DNA from: Stenotrophomonas maltophilia | Lineage (GTDB): Bacteria > Pseudomonadota > Gammaproteobacteria > Xanthomonadales > Xanthomonadaceae | Assembly: GCF_013464485.1 (NCBI RefSeq) | Contig: NZ_RAUX01000001.1 | Coordinates: 123,525 to 187,524 of the forward strand | Direction: 5' to 3' | DNA length: 64,000 nucleotides | Part shown: one piece after another, positions 29,366 through 36,678 of the stretch | Numbering within the stretch: the stretch's first letter is position 1 | Layout: every line of letters starts with the position of its first letter | Notes under the pieces: generated by a model | The model's input: only the letters and a program-made list of their open reading frames with translations | The model's database searches: none | What the model was told of the DNA's origin: nothing | Program-made: the position numbers and the translations under genes

Positions 29366-29604
29366 TCAACAAGAAGTACTGGTTTACCAGGAAAAAGTAC
29401 GGATGGGGTTGGGGGATGCCGTGCGCGTGGCAGGGCTGGCTTGTGTACGCAGTCGCATTCGGCCTGCTGCTGGCAGGTCCGTTTCTGTTCTCTCCATTTC
29501 GCGAGCCCATCGCGTTTCAGCTCTACACGTGGGCCGTAGTGTTGGTCCTTGTCCTTATCTGCTGGATGAAAGGCGCTCCGCCCGGTTGGAGGTGGGGGGA
29601 GTAG
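29362..29604 (+). CDS. Small membrane protein, 80 residues
   Basis: An aromatic-rich N-terminus (MINKKYWFTRKKYGWGWG) is followed by two hydrophobic segments (about residues 24-43 and 52-68). It overlaps the preceding gene by four bases. No family recognised; translational coupling suggests that it works with the upstream membrane protein. The 262 bases after it show no gene. Confidence 0.7.
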   Translation: MINKKYWFTRKKYGWGWGMPCAWQGWLVYAVAFGLLLAGPFLFSPFREPIAFQLYTWAVVLVLVLICWMKGAPPGWRWGE

Positions 29605-29866
29605 AACGGCCGCAGAAGCTATTTTCGGACGTGTTCGATCCGCTGGGCAAAGCATGGATGCACTGCCCTTGTGGGAGTCGGACAGTATCGCCAGCAGGCC
29701 ACGGCTGCGCCCCCTCTGAGGTGTACCGTCCGTTTTGAATGAACGCTGGACACTTCCCTCGGCGGATGCCCAACGCGTTCTAACCGTTGATTGACCAAGG
29801 TAGCGTCGCTTAAAGGGGGCACCGGTGAAGCTACACTGACCACCTACGCCCGATGGAAGCTCGCCC

Positions 29867-30649
29867 ATGTTCTCTGGAAAGGTTGCGGTGGTCACCGGCT
29901 CCACCAGCGGTATCGGTCTTGGCATCGCCACCGCGCTGGCGCGGCAAGGTGCCGACATCGTGCTGAATGGCTTCGGCGACGCGGCGGAAATCAAAAAAAT
30001 TCGTTCCCGGTTGGAAACCGAGTTCAGCGTACGGGTGACGCATGATGGCGCCGATCTGTCGCGGGGTGCAGCGGTGCGCGGGATGATCGACCACGTTGTG
30101 GCGACGATGGGGCGCATCGATATCCTGGTGAACAACGCGGGCATCCAGCACACCGCGTCGATCGAGGAATTCCCGGTCGAGAAGTGGGATGCGATCCTGG
30201 CGCTGAACCTGTCTGCGGTGTTCCATGCAACGGCAGCGGCCTTGCCGCACATGAAGCAGCAGGGCGCCGGCCGCATCATCAACATCGCGTCGGTGCACGG
30301 GCTGGTGGGCTCGGTGAACAAGTCGGCCTATGTGGCGGCCAAGCATGGCGTGGTGGGGTTCACCAAGGTGACCGCGCTGGAGAACGCAGGCACCGGCATC
30401 ACCGCCAACGCGATCTGCCCGGGGTGGGTGCGAACGGCGCTGGTCGAGCAGCAGATCACCGCGTTGGCAGAGAAGGAAGGCACGGACCAGGAATCCGCCG
30501 CCCGCGCGCTGCTGGCCGAGAAGCAGCCCTCGTTGCAGTTCGTGACGCCCGAGCAACTGGGCGAGATGGTGGTGTTCCTGGCCTCGGATGCTGCGGCACA
30601 GATTTCCGGTACGGCGTTGCCGGTGGATGGGGGCTGGACGGCGCGCTAG
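29867..30649 (+). CDS. 3-Hydroxybutyrate dehydrogenase (SDR family)
   Basis: A 260-residue classical short-chain dehydrogenase. The cofactor loop is TGSTSGIG near residue 11, NNAG is near residue 89, and the catalytic Ser, Tyr and Lys lie in IASVHG and YVAAKHG. The HGLVGS and W-rich C-terminal segments (CPGWVRTALVEQQI) and the ending SGTALPVDGGWTAR match bacterial BdhA/HbdH. The enzyme interconverts 3-hydroxybutyrate and acetoacetate with NAD in the cytosol, in ketone-body or PHB-derived carbon use. It stands alone here. Confidence 0.9.
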   Translation: MFSGKVAVVTGSTSGIGLGIATALARQGADIVLNGFGDAAEIKKIRSRLETEFSVRVTHDGADLSRGAAVRGMIDHVVATMGRIDILVNNAGIQHTASIEEFPVEKWDAILALNLSAVFHATAAALPHMKQQGAGRIINIASVHGLVGSVNKSAYVAAKHGVVGFTKVTALENAGTGITANAICPGWVRTALVEQQITALAEKEGTDQESAARALLAEKQPSLQFVTPEQLGEMVVFLASDAAAQISGTALPVDGGWTAR

Positions 30650-30654
30650 CGGGC

Positions 30655-31021
30655 TGGGTCCTGCAGCCGGGACGGGACTGCAGCGCATCCCAGTCGGCGA
30701 CTAAGCACCCGTCGCGGCCCCGGTTGCATTCGGTGATCCATGCATCCAGCGATTCACTCTGTGCGCGGTAGGCGCTGACATCGCCCAGCACGGCGAAACG
30801 CAGGCGGTAGTTCACCAGCATCTGCAGCCACTGACCGGCCATGCCGGAGCGCAGCTCGAAGAAGTCCGGAGAGAGGCGTTGCACAGGGACGGCAATCCAC
30901 TCGGCCTGATGCCCGAGGGCGTCGCCGACCAGATCGCGCAGGCCGTTGCATCGAGTGTGGTGCCCTGCGGCGCGATGCGCGGGATACGGGTGGTGCCGAG
31001 TTGTTCCAGAGAAGGGCGCAT
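30655..31021 (-). pseudogene. DUF4180 gene broken by a frameshift
   Basis: The first 25 codons (MRPSLEQLGTTRIPRIAPQG) match the usual start of DUF4180 proteins. The rest of the domain (DLVGDALGHQAEWIAVPVQR ... LDAWITECNRGRDGCLVADW) is in another frame, with the break near 30945, where one base appears lost. The second frame also has no stop at the expected end and runs on into the antisense of the dehydrogenase gene. I read this as a decayed gene; an assembly indel is the alternative for the frameshift. Confidence 0.65.
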
Positions 31022-31264
31022 GGGGTGTCCTGGGGTCTGTCCTTATGTCCAGCCTGTCGGATTGTGCAGTGTTGCGTGTCGTAAAGCGCCACATGCTCGG
31101 GGCGATCTGTGTGGCCTTGCTGAGAACGTTTCCTTTCCCTTCAGCAACTTACCAGATCGATACGCAGCGATTGGGTCATTGCTGCTGGATGCCTGCTTGG
31201 CAACGCCGCTAGTTTCGTGGCGCCGGCCGAGTGGGCCAGCGCTCACCTCGCGCGGAACGCAGAT

Positions 31265-31678
31265 ATGGGTCGATTGATCGTGGTGGTAGGGGATAGAACC
31301 AGTGGTGGCGGACGAGTCATCACCGGCGCGCCATTCACCGACATCAATGGCAGTGCCGTGGCCCGTATCTCGGACAAAGCAACGTGTCCCAAGCATCAGG
31401 GCATTTTCTCGATCGTCACCGGCGACATTACCTGGCGAGTGGATGGCCAGCCAGTTGCCCGGGATGGAGATCGATTGGAATGCGGGTGCAGCCTGATGGC
31501 GGGCACGCAGTTGACGGTGGACATTTCTTCAGGTGGAGCACCCGCGTCTGAAAAGTCCGTTGCGCCGGTTGCGGAGCGGTCGCCATGGGTGGCCGCCTCT
31601 ACGATGCCCCGCAAGCCCATCTGCGAGGCATGTCTGCGGGCCGCGGCAGACCGCGGTACGGCTTTCCTGCGGAGATGA
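31265..31678 (+). CDS. PAAR-domain protein, type VI secretion spike tip
   Basis: A 137-residue protein whose first 85 residues are a PAAR domain (RLIVVVGDRTSGGGRVITG ... DKATCPKHQG ... GDRLECGCSLM). PAAR proteins form the sharp zinc-bearing tip on VgrG and carry effectors. The remaining 50 residues are a short tail with CxxC (CEACLR). No toxin is fused, so it probably loads the separate toxin three genes downstream. Stop overlaps the next start as ATGA. No structural secretion genes are nearby, so this is an orphan effector cassette. Confidence 0.88.
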   Translation: MGRLIVVVGDRTSGGGRVITGAPFTDINGSAVARISDKATCPKHQGIFSIVTGDITWRVDGQPVARDGDRLECGCSLMAGTQLTVDISSGGAPASEKSVAPVAERSPWVAASTMPRKPICEACLRAAADRGTAFLRR

Positions 31679-32129
31679 ACATGAATTACGCCATCGTCGA
31701 TGCCGCGCGCTGTGCCGATAGCGCCGCTGTTCTGCATCGGTATGCAGCGGAGGGAAGGGCTCGAGCGCTGTTCGAAGGGCGGCCGGAAAGCCTTCATGCA
31801 GATGCCGGACCTTGGCTGGTTCTTCTGAATGAAGATCCGGTCCTGCATCAGTGGTTGTTCAATCTTGACGCGATCCCGGGTGCCGTCTGTCGCTTCTCCA
31901 GTACGGTGAACGTCGACGCTGTCGTGGCGCATCTTCAGGCCCACATGGCGATGCAGTTGCAGGATGGAGCCGGGGCGCTGTTCCGCCTTTGGGACGGACG
32001 TGCGTTGTACCGGATGTGGGGAGTAATGACGCGCAGAGGGCTGTGTTCATTGGGCCGTTCTCGCGCTGGTCGGTACAGCTGCAAGGTCGGCGCTGGGAGT
32101 TGGATCACATGGCGGTGGAGAAACCCTGA
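31675..32129 (+). pseudogene. DUF4123 effector chaperone, apparently frameshifted near its end
   Basis: DUF4123 proteins are adaptors that load toxins onto the VgrG-PAAR spike. The frame MNMNYAIVDAARC ... FRLWDGRALYRMWGVMT is typical. After about residue 118 the expected ending (QRAVFIGPFSRWSVQLQ and EKP, then TGA) is in a different frame. That frame stops at 32129 in a TGATG overlap with the next gene, which confirms it is the native end. The break is near 32030. In the unshifted frame the protein would end in an unrelated tail at 32271. This may be real decay or a sequence error. Confidence 0.7.
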
Positions 32130-32488
32130 TGCTCAAGCTGGATGCTCGACAGGAGGCCTTGCTGCGGCTGCCTGATCCCTTCTCGTTCCTGCCTCGACTT
32201 GCGGCAGAGATCCGTCGTGACCTGCCAGAGGGGGTGACGGGGCTGGATGATGCGGCGTTGCTGGCGGAGACGGATCGCTGCTACACCTATGCCGCCTATG
32301 AACTTGGCATCACTCATCTGCCAACACTGGTTGCATGGACGAAGGCGGATGTCGGCAGCGGTGGAGAACTTCATCGCAATGTCGAAGTGGACAGGGCCAT
32401 GCGCCATGGGGACAAGCCGAACATCCAGGCAGCGGATCTGCTGGGTGCCTTGGTGGCCCTGCATCGCTGGCCGAAGGACGTCGTGTAA
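32129..32488 (+). CDS. Small protein of the effector cassette
   Basis: A 119-residue soluble, helical protein (MLKLDARQEALLRLPDPFSF) starting inside the native stop of the chaperone gene (TGATG) and ending at TAATG with the toxin gene. The tight coupling on both sides indicates that it belongs to the cassette, perhaps as a co-chaperone or helper. In the Pseudomonas TseT locus a small co-chaperone, co-TecT, accompanies TecT, but I see no direct similarity that I can vouch for. Confidence 0.75.
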   Translation: MLKLDARQEALLRLPDPFSFLPRLAAEIRRDLPEGVTGLDDAALLAETDRCYTYAAYELGITHLPTLVAWTKADVGSGGELHRNVEVDRAMRHGDKPNIQAADLLGALVALHRWPKDVV

Positions 32489-32507
32489 TGGCTGCCATTC
32501 CGATTCG

Positions 32508-33191
32508 ATGGGGTTGGGAAAGCTGGCCGAGCGGGCAGCTGCGGCGGCTGCCGCCGCAGCGGCGGCGGATGCGGTCAAGGACGTGGTGAAGGACAAGCCC
32601 GACGTAAGGGCACGTGAGGCGGAGTGTGCAGAGGCTCACGACGCCAGCGATTGCAACGAGTGCCGGCTCGGTGATGGCAGGGTAGGACAGCCGCCGACGC
32701 CTCGGTACATCACGCGGCGCACGCGTATCAACTACGACTACCAGCTCCAGATAGCGAATATGTATGCCGGCCCGGAGAGATTCGGCTATGTGAAGCGAGG
32801 CGACAGTGCGGATGAAATCGTGAACATGGATCTTGAATCGTTCAAGAGCCTGTTTGGGCGTGGAGGAGATTTCACCACGTTGGAATGGCTGTTTGCAGGC
32901 ATTGCGTTTGACGGCTTCTGGAGGAGCCGATGTACCGTCCTTGAGGCCAAGGGCAACTTTGGCTCATTCTTCAATGCCGATGGTTCGCTATCGAAGCCCT
33001 TCGCACGGTCTGTAACGGACCAGTGGCTGCACAGCTACACCAAGCAGGCTATGGCGGTTCGTACGACCGAGCCACAGGGAAAGCTTGAATGGCACTTCAT
33101 GGATGTGGTCGCCTCCAAGGCAGCCTTGATGATCGGAATCCCTCCTGCGTCTGTACGCGTCACCCCTTTGATCATTGGAAGAATGCCTTGA
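32508..33191 (+). CDS. Tox-REase-5 nuclease toxin, type VI effector
   Basis: The coding frame includes an Ala-rich helix (residues 8-25) and then a restriction-endonuclease-like toxin domain, with WLFAGIAFDGFWRS and CTVLEAKGNFGSFF as probable active-site strands (D and E-x-K). This matches Tox-REase-5, the domain of the Pseudomonas effector TseT, a DNase delivered by the type VI system. The natural start should be the ATG at 32488, which overlaps the previous stop, but it is out of frame; one base seems missing before 32508. From 32508 the protein would have 227 residues but no visible ribosome site. Confidence 0.75.
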   Translation: MGLGKLAERAAAAAAAAAAADAVKDVVKDKPDVRAREAECAEAHDASDCNECRLGDGRVGQPPTPRYITRRTRINYDYQLQIANMYAGPERFGYVKRGDSADEIVNMDLESFKSLFGRGGDFTTLEWLFAGIAFDGFWRSRCTVLEAKGNFGSFFNADGSLSKPFARSVTDQWLHSYTKQAMAVRTTEPQGKLEWHFMDVVASKAALMIGIPPASVRVTPLIIGRMP

Positions 33192-33922
33192 ACATCTCGA
33201 TGGCCTGTCACTTTCCCACGGCAGCCCGCACGCCCTTTCAAGTGTGGGAAGACGTTGTTGGAATTACGTCCAGTCTCGCAAGCGCTGACCCACTCTTTGC
33301 GAGTTGGTGGGCCGCCCCACGATCACCACGCGACGCCTACGTGCCCGTCGGTGAAGGTGACGCATTTGTTGCCCGGGTGCAGGACGATGACATCAGGTTC
33401 GCCCAGAAGTATCCCGTTCAACCTTCGGAGGGAAGCGGTGGAGTGGTTCTCACAAATGCCGGGAATGACAAGGATTGGCTGAGACGAGGGGGCGTAGGGC
33501 TGAGCTACATGCCGGCCCTTGGAATGCTTCGACTTCACGTGGACCGCATCGAGAAGGTGTTCGCCTCCCCTGTCAGACTGCTGGAATCCACGTTCTTGGA
33601 GCTGCTGAACATCCTTCCCATTACGTTTGCAAAGACAAATGTTCAGCAGCTCGTGGAAGGGGAGTTGCTGCTCTACAGTGTTGATCGCGCGCCTTTCCCC
33701 CATCGGGAATTCCTCGGCTGGATGGGCTACGTAGACGCCCCGCTGACCCAAGAGCAGGTTTCTGCCGCAGCAAGACTTGAGCGTCGAGGTGGTGGCACGC
33801 TCATCCTCGCCACGGAAGTGCTTGATCTTGCTGATGCGCATGCCGTCAAACAAGCCAACCAGGTCGAGATGAGCCTGGTTGACCTGGGGTTGCTTCCGGT
33901 TACGGATCCCTTGTTGGGCTAG
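33188..33922 (+). CDS. Imm52-type immunity protein
   Basis: About 244 residues. TTG at 33188 overlaps the toxin stop (TTGA) and has GGAA seven bases upstream; the ATG at 33200 is the alternative. The sequence (VGEGDAFVARVQDDDIRFA, GGVGLSYMPALGM and LGWMGYVDAPLTQEQ) fits the Imm52 family, which is regularly found beside Tox-REase-5 toxins, as TsiT is beside TseT. It should neutralise the toxin in the cytosol of the producing cell. The gene is intact, unlike its neighbours, which fits selection to keep immunity. Confidence 0.78.
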   Translation: MNISMACHFPTAARTPFQVWEDVVGITSSLASADPLFASWWAAPRSPRDAYVPVGEGDAFVARVQDDDIRFAQKYPVQPSEGSGGVVLTNAGNDKDWLRRGGVGLSYMPALGMLRLHVDRIEKVFASPVRLLESTFLELLNILPITFAKTNVQQLVEGELLLYSVDRAPFPHREFLGWMGYVDAPLTQEQVSAAARLERRGGGTLILATEVLDLADAHAVKQANQVEMSLVDLGLLPVTDPLLG

Positions 33923-33945
33923 CGCGTTTCGCGTCCCGCAGCGAA

Positions 33946-34410
33946 TCAACTCGGCTTCGCAAACACATCCAGCCCCTTGCCCGTTTCCAGCAACGACTTC
34001 AGGCTCGACAGCACGATCGGCCAGCCTTGGCGGATGCCGGTATCCATGCCACTGCCGGGTTCAAGCTCGTCGTGGGTAACGGTCAGCCGCACCATGTCCT
34101 GGTAGGGCACGACCTCGAAGGTCACCCGGCTGTAGGCAGCGGGGTTGTCGGCCTGCGAGGCGGCGGCCCAGGTGATGACCAGCCGCGAGGGCGGGGTGCT
34201 TTCCACCACTTCGCCGACCAGTTCGACCGAGCGCGTTTCGTTGGCACGCACATGCTGCCAGCGCGAACCGGGCTTCCAGTCCGAGACGTTCTCATGGCCC
34301 CAGTAGCGGCTGGCGATCTCGGGGCGGGTGATGGCCTCGAACACCTTCTGCGGTGTGGAGGCGATGTAGATCACGTGGATGAAGCGGGTGCTCTCTGCGG
34401 ACATCGTCAT
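33946..34410 (-). CDS. SRPBCC/AHSA1-type protein
   Basis: A 154-residue START-like (SRPBCC) protein: RFIHVIYIASTPQKVFEAIT, WKPGSRWQHV, and the C-terminal helix GWPIVLSSLKSLLETG. The family binds hydrophobic ligands in a deep pocket. It is the last gene of a three-gene leftward operon and overlaps the ArsR-type regulator by four bases. Pairing of ArsR regulators with SRPBCC proteins is common and often concerns small organic ligands, but the ligand is unknown. Confidence 0.85.
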   Translation of the reverse strand: MTMSAESTRFIHVIYIASTPQKVFEAITRPEIASRYWGHENVSDWKPGSRWQHVRANETRSVELVGEVVESTPPSRLVITWAAASQADNPAAYSRVTFEVVPYQDMVRLTVTHDELEPGSGMDTGIRQGWPIVLSSLKSLLETGKGLDVFAKPS

Positions 34411-34721
34411 TCTCCTTCCAGTTCTCGTTTCAGGTCATGCAGCAGGCTCAGGCGCTGCTGTTCGAACTTGCGTACCCAGCGCTCGTAGACTTCATGCAGC
34501 GGCACCGGGTTGATGAAGTGCAGCTTCTCGCGGCCACGGCGCACGGTGCTGATCAGGTTGGCGTCTTCCAGCAGGCCCAGGTGCTGGGTGACCGACTGCC
34601 GGGCCATGTCCAGGTGTTCGCAGAGTTGGCCCAACGTCTGGCCGTTGTCTGCGCAGAGCAGGTCCAGCAGCGTCCTGCGCGTGGGGTCGGCCAGGGCCTT
34701 GAACACCTTGTCTGCATTCAT
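34407..34721 (-). CDS. ArsR-family transcriptional regulator
   Basis: A 104-residue winged helix-turn-helix protein starting MNADKVFKALADPTRRTLLD, the typical SdpR-like ArsR start. The recognition segment is GQLCEHLDMARQSVTQHLGLLE. There are no metal-binding cysteines, so it is probably not a metal sensor. It lies between two SRPBCC genes in one operon and most likely represses that operon through the palindrome in its promoter. Confidence 0.92.
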   Translation of the reverse strand: MNADKVFKALADPTRRTLLDLLCADNGQTLGQLCEHLDMARQSVTQHLGLLEDANLISTVRRGREKLHFINPVPLHEVYERWVRKFEQQRLSLLHDLKRELEGE

Positions 34722-34732
34722 GCGGGGCGTCT

Positions 34733-35188
34733 TCAGTTCCAGTTGTCGATCCTGATGTCGTGCGGGTTGGGCTGGCCCTTGCCGATTTCCAGCAGCGCTT
34801 TGAGGCTGAGCAGGAACACCGCCCACTTGGTGCTGCAGTGGGAGGTGAACTCGACGCGTTCCTTCCAGCCTTCGTGGGTGAACAACACGATGCAGTAGTC
34901 GCCTTCCTGTTTCAGTGCGAAACGGGCATGCGTGCCGATCCATTCGGCGGGGCCGGCCAGGAATCGCCAAAGCACGAGCTCGCTCGGAACAAGCTGCTCA
35001 AGTTCCACTTCCATGGCGCCGATTTCCTGGCCGTTGTGGGTGAAGCGCACCCTGACCGTGCCGCCGGTCTCGCGGTCGCCCCGGGTGTCTTCGGCCCACC
35101 AGGCGGCGACGCCTTCGGGCGTGGCCAGCGCCTGGTACACCTGGGTTGCAGGGGCCCTGATGCCGACCCGATGTGCGATATCCACCAT
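34733..35188 (-). CDS. SRPBCC-domain protein
   Basis: A 151-residue START-like protein (HRVGIRAPATQVYQALAT ... VAAWWAED), first gene of the SRPBCC-ArsR-SRPBCC operon. The final helix, STKWAVFLLSLKALLEIG, closes the ligand pocket. The WWAED motif is common in AHSA1-type members. Together with the third gene it probably handles the ligand that relieves repression. Confidence 0.87.
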   Translation of the reverse strand: MVDIAHRVGIRAPATQVYQALATPEGVAAWWAEDTRGDRETGGTVRVRFTHNGQEIGAMEVELEQLVPSELVLWRFLAGPAEWIGTHARFALKQEGDYCIVLFTHEGWKERVEFTSHCSTKWAVFLLSLKALLEIGKGQPNPHDIRIDNWN

Positions 35189-35231
35189 TGCAGGTTCCTC
35201 GCAGGGGCGGGCATGCGCCGCCGTCGAGTGG

Positions 35232-35261
35232 ACTATATGCAGGTAAATACCTGCATGTCAA
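35232..35261 (-). promoter_or_regulatory. Promoter with built-in operator for the SRPBCC-ArsR operon
   Basis: On the minus strand TTGACA and TATAGT are separated by 18 bases. The palindrome ATGCAGGTA-TT-TACCTGCAT (9-bp perfect arms; 35237-35256) fills that spacer almost exactly. A bound repressor would block RNA polymerase directly. It lies about 45 bases upstream of the first ATG. Confidence 0.75.
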
Positions 35262-35290
35262 ATCCGGCCCACGGACTTCCGGCCCTGGTC

Positions 35291-35311
35291 GTGCCGGCCG
35301 CTGGCCGGCAT
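35291..35311. repeat. GC palindrome of the intergenic repeat group
   Basis: TGCCGGCC-GCT-GGCCGGCA; its sister copy at 35918-35940 ends in CTAC, tying both to the GTAG group. Confidence 0.6.
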
Positions 35312-35351
35312 CCTCGCGGCAGTTGATTGAAGCGTTGAAAGGAGTGCGCAC

Positions 35352-35876
35352 ATGACTGAAACAGGAAAGGAAACCTTGACCCTCCGTCGCGCCAGCGTGG
35401 CCGATGCCCCTGCGGTGCTGGTGCTGTTCGATGAGGTGATCGAATGGTTCGTGTCGATCGGTAATCTGCAGCAGTGGGGCAGCGAGCCGTGGTCGACGGT
35501 GTCGCGCCGGATCACTCAGGTGACGGAGGCCTGTGCGTTGCCCGGCGCGTGGGTGGCGCAGAACGAGCTGGGTGAAGTGCGTGCATTCCTGGCGCTGGGC
35601 GAGTCGATGCCCTATGTGCCGGCGCCCGCTGGGCCAGAGGTGTACGTACGCGTGCTGGTGGCATCGCGTGACGCACGTGTGCGCGGCATCGGCCGCCGCT
35701 TGATGGCGTTTGCCGATGAGCAGGCGCGCGCTGCTGGCGTGGACCAGTTGCGTGTGGACTGCTACGGCGGTGGCAGTGGTGATCTGGTGCGCTTCTATGA
35801 GTCGTGTGGCTACACGCGCATCGCACCGTTCAACGTGGACGGTTGGCCGGGCATGCTGCTGGGCCGGCAGCTCTGA
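35352..35876 (+). CDS. GNAT-family N-acetyltransferase
   Basis: A 174-residue acetyltransferase. The acetyl-CoA loop is SRDARVRGIGRRLMAFA near residue 105, preceded by the strand VYVRVLVA and followed by a typical Y-containing segment (RFYESCGYTRIA). The substrate is unknown. It is flanked on both sides by copies of the same GC palindrome. Confidence 0.9.
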   Translation: MTETGKETLTLRRASVADAPAVLVLFDEVIEWFVSIGNLQQWGSEPWSTVSRRITQVTEACALPGAWVAQNELGEVRAFLALGESMPYVPAPAGPEVYVRVLVASRDARVRGIGRRLMAFADEQARAAGVDQLRVDCYGGGSGDLVRFYESCGYTRIAPFNVDGWPGMLLGRQL

Positions 35877-35917
35877 CGCGGCAAGAGGGCGGAAGAGGAT
35901 CGCCCGCTTTCATGGAA

Positions 35918-35940
35918 TGCCGGCCAGCGGCCGGCACTAC
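35918..35940. repeat. GC palindrome ending in CTAC
   Basis: TGCCGGCC-AGC-GGCCGGCA-CTAC, the inverted sister of the element at 35291. Confidence 0.65.
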
Positions 35941-35963
35941 CCGGGCGGGCGGCGGGTAAGGCA

Positions 35964-35992
35964 TTGACTGGGCGTCTACCTACTAGTAGGTT
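35964..35992 (+). promoter_or_regulatory. Promoter and operator of the TetR gene
   Basis: TTGACT at 35964-35969 is followed after 17 bases by TAGGTT. The perfect palindrome ACCTACTAGTAGGT (35978-35991) covers the spacer and -10 box. The -10 ends only eight bases before the ATG at 36000, so the transcript should start at or next to the start codon and be leaderless. The same palindrome is at 36641. Confidence 0.7.
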
Positions 35993-35999
35993 ATAGGCC

Positions 36000-36587
36000 A
36001 TGAGAGAGTCACTGTCCCCCAAGGCCCAGGAGATCCTGGCCCACGCCCGTTCGCTGCTGGAGGCCGGTGGCTACAACGGTTTCAGCTATGCCGACGTGTC
36101 GGCGCGGGTGAACATCAGCAAGGCCAGCATCCATCACCACTTTCCCAGCAAGGCGGACCTGGTGCGCACGTTGGTGGCGCTGTACCGGGCCGAAGCGCGG
36201 GAGGGTCTGGCGCTGCTGGACCGGCAGCTGGGCGACCCGCTGCAGGAGCTCAACGCCTATGTGGACTACTGGTCCAGCTGTATTGCCGGCGGCACGTCCT
36301 CGTTCTGCATCTGCGCGATGCTGGCGGCAGAGGCGCCGATGATCCCTGCCGAGATTGCCGAAGAAGTGCGAGGGCATTTCGAGGATCTGAGCGGCTGGCT
36401 GACCGTGACGCTGGAGAAGGGCGCAGCGCAGGGCCAGTTGCGCCTGCACGGTTCGGCTGCGGACGAGGCCAAGGCGTTCATGTCATCGGTGCATGGCGCG
36501 ATGTTGGCCGCGCGCGGATTCGGAGATGCGGCGACCTTCGCTGCGCTGGCGCGGTTGGCCATCGCGCGGGTGAGCGCGACTGCCTGA
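36000..36587 (+). CDS. TetR/AcrR-family regulator
   Basis: A 195-residue repressor. Helix-turn-helix at residues about 25-50 (FSYADVSARVNISKASIHHH), then a ligand-binding helical domain with several cysteines (SSFCICAML), as in the TetR_C_33-like group. The same 14-bp operator lies in its own promoter and in that of the next gene, so it very likely controls both. No ribosome site is visible before the ATG, in keeping with a leaderless message. Confidence 0.92.
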   Translation: MRESLSPKAQEILAHARSLLEAGGYNGFSYADVSARVNISKASIHHHFPSKADLVRTLVALYRAEAREGLALLDRQLGDPLQELNAYVDYWSSCIAGGTSSFCICAMLAAEAPMIPAEIAEEVRGHFEDLSGWLTVTLEKGAAQGQLRLHGSAADEAKAFMSSVHGAMLAARGFGDAATFAALARLAIARVSATA

Positions 36588-36625
36588 GAAGTGTGGTGGG
36601 CCTGTGGCAACGTAGGTCCTTTTTT

Positions 36626-36655
36626 TTGAACTCGATGCCTACCTACTAGTAGGTT
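36626..36655 (+). promoter_or_regulatory. Promoter and operator of the small membrane-protein gene
   Basis: TTGAAC (36626-36631), an 18-base spacer and TAGGTT, with ACCTACTAGTAGGT at 36641-36654 covering the -10 region. Identical palindrome to that upstream of the TetR gene. Confidence 0.65.
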
Positions 36656-36678
36656 TAATTACTCCCTGGAGATGTTCC

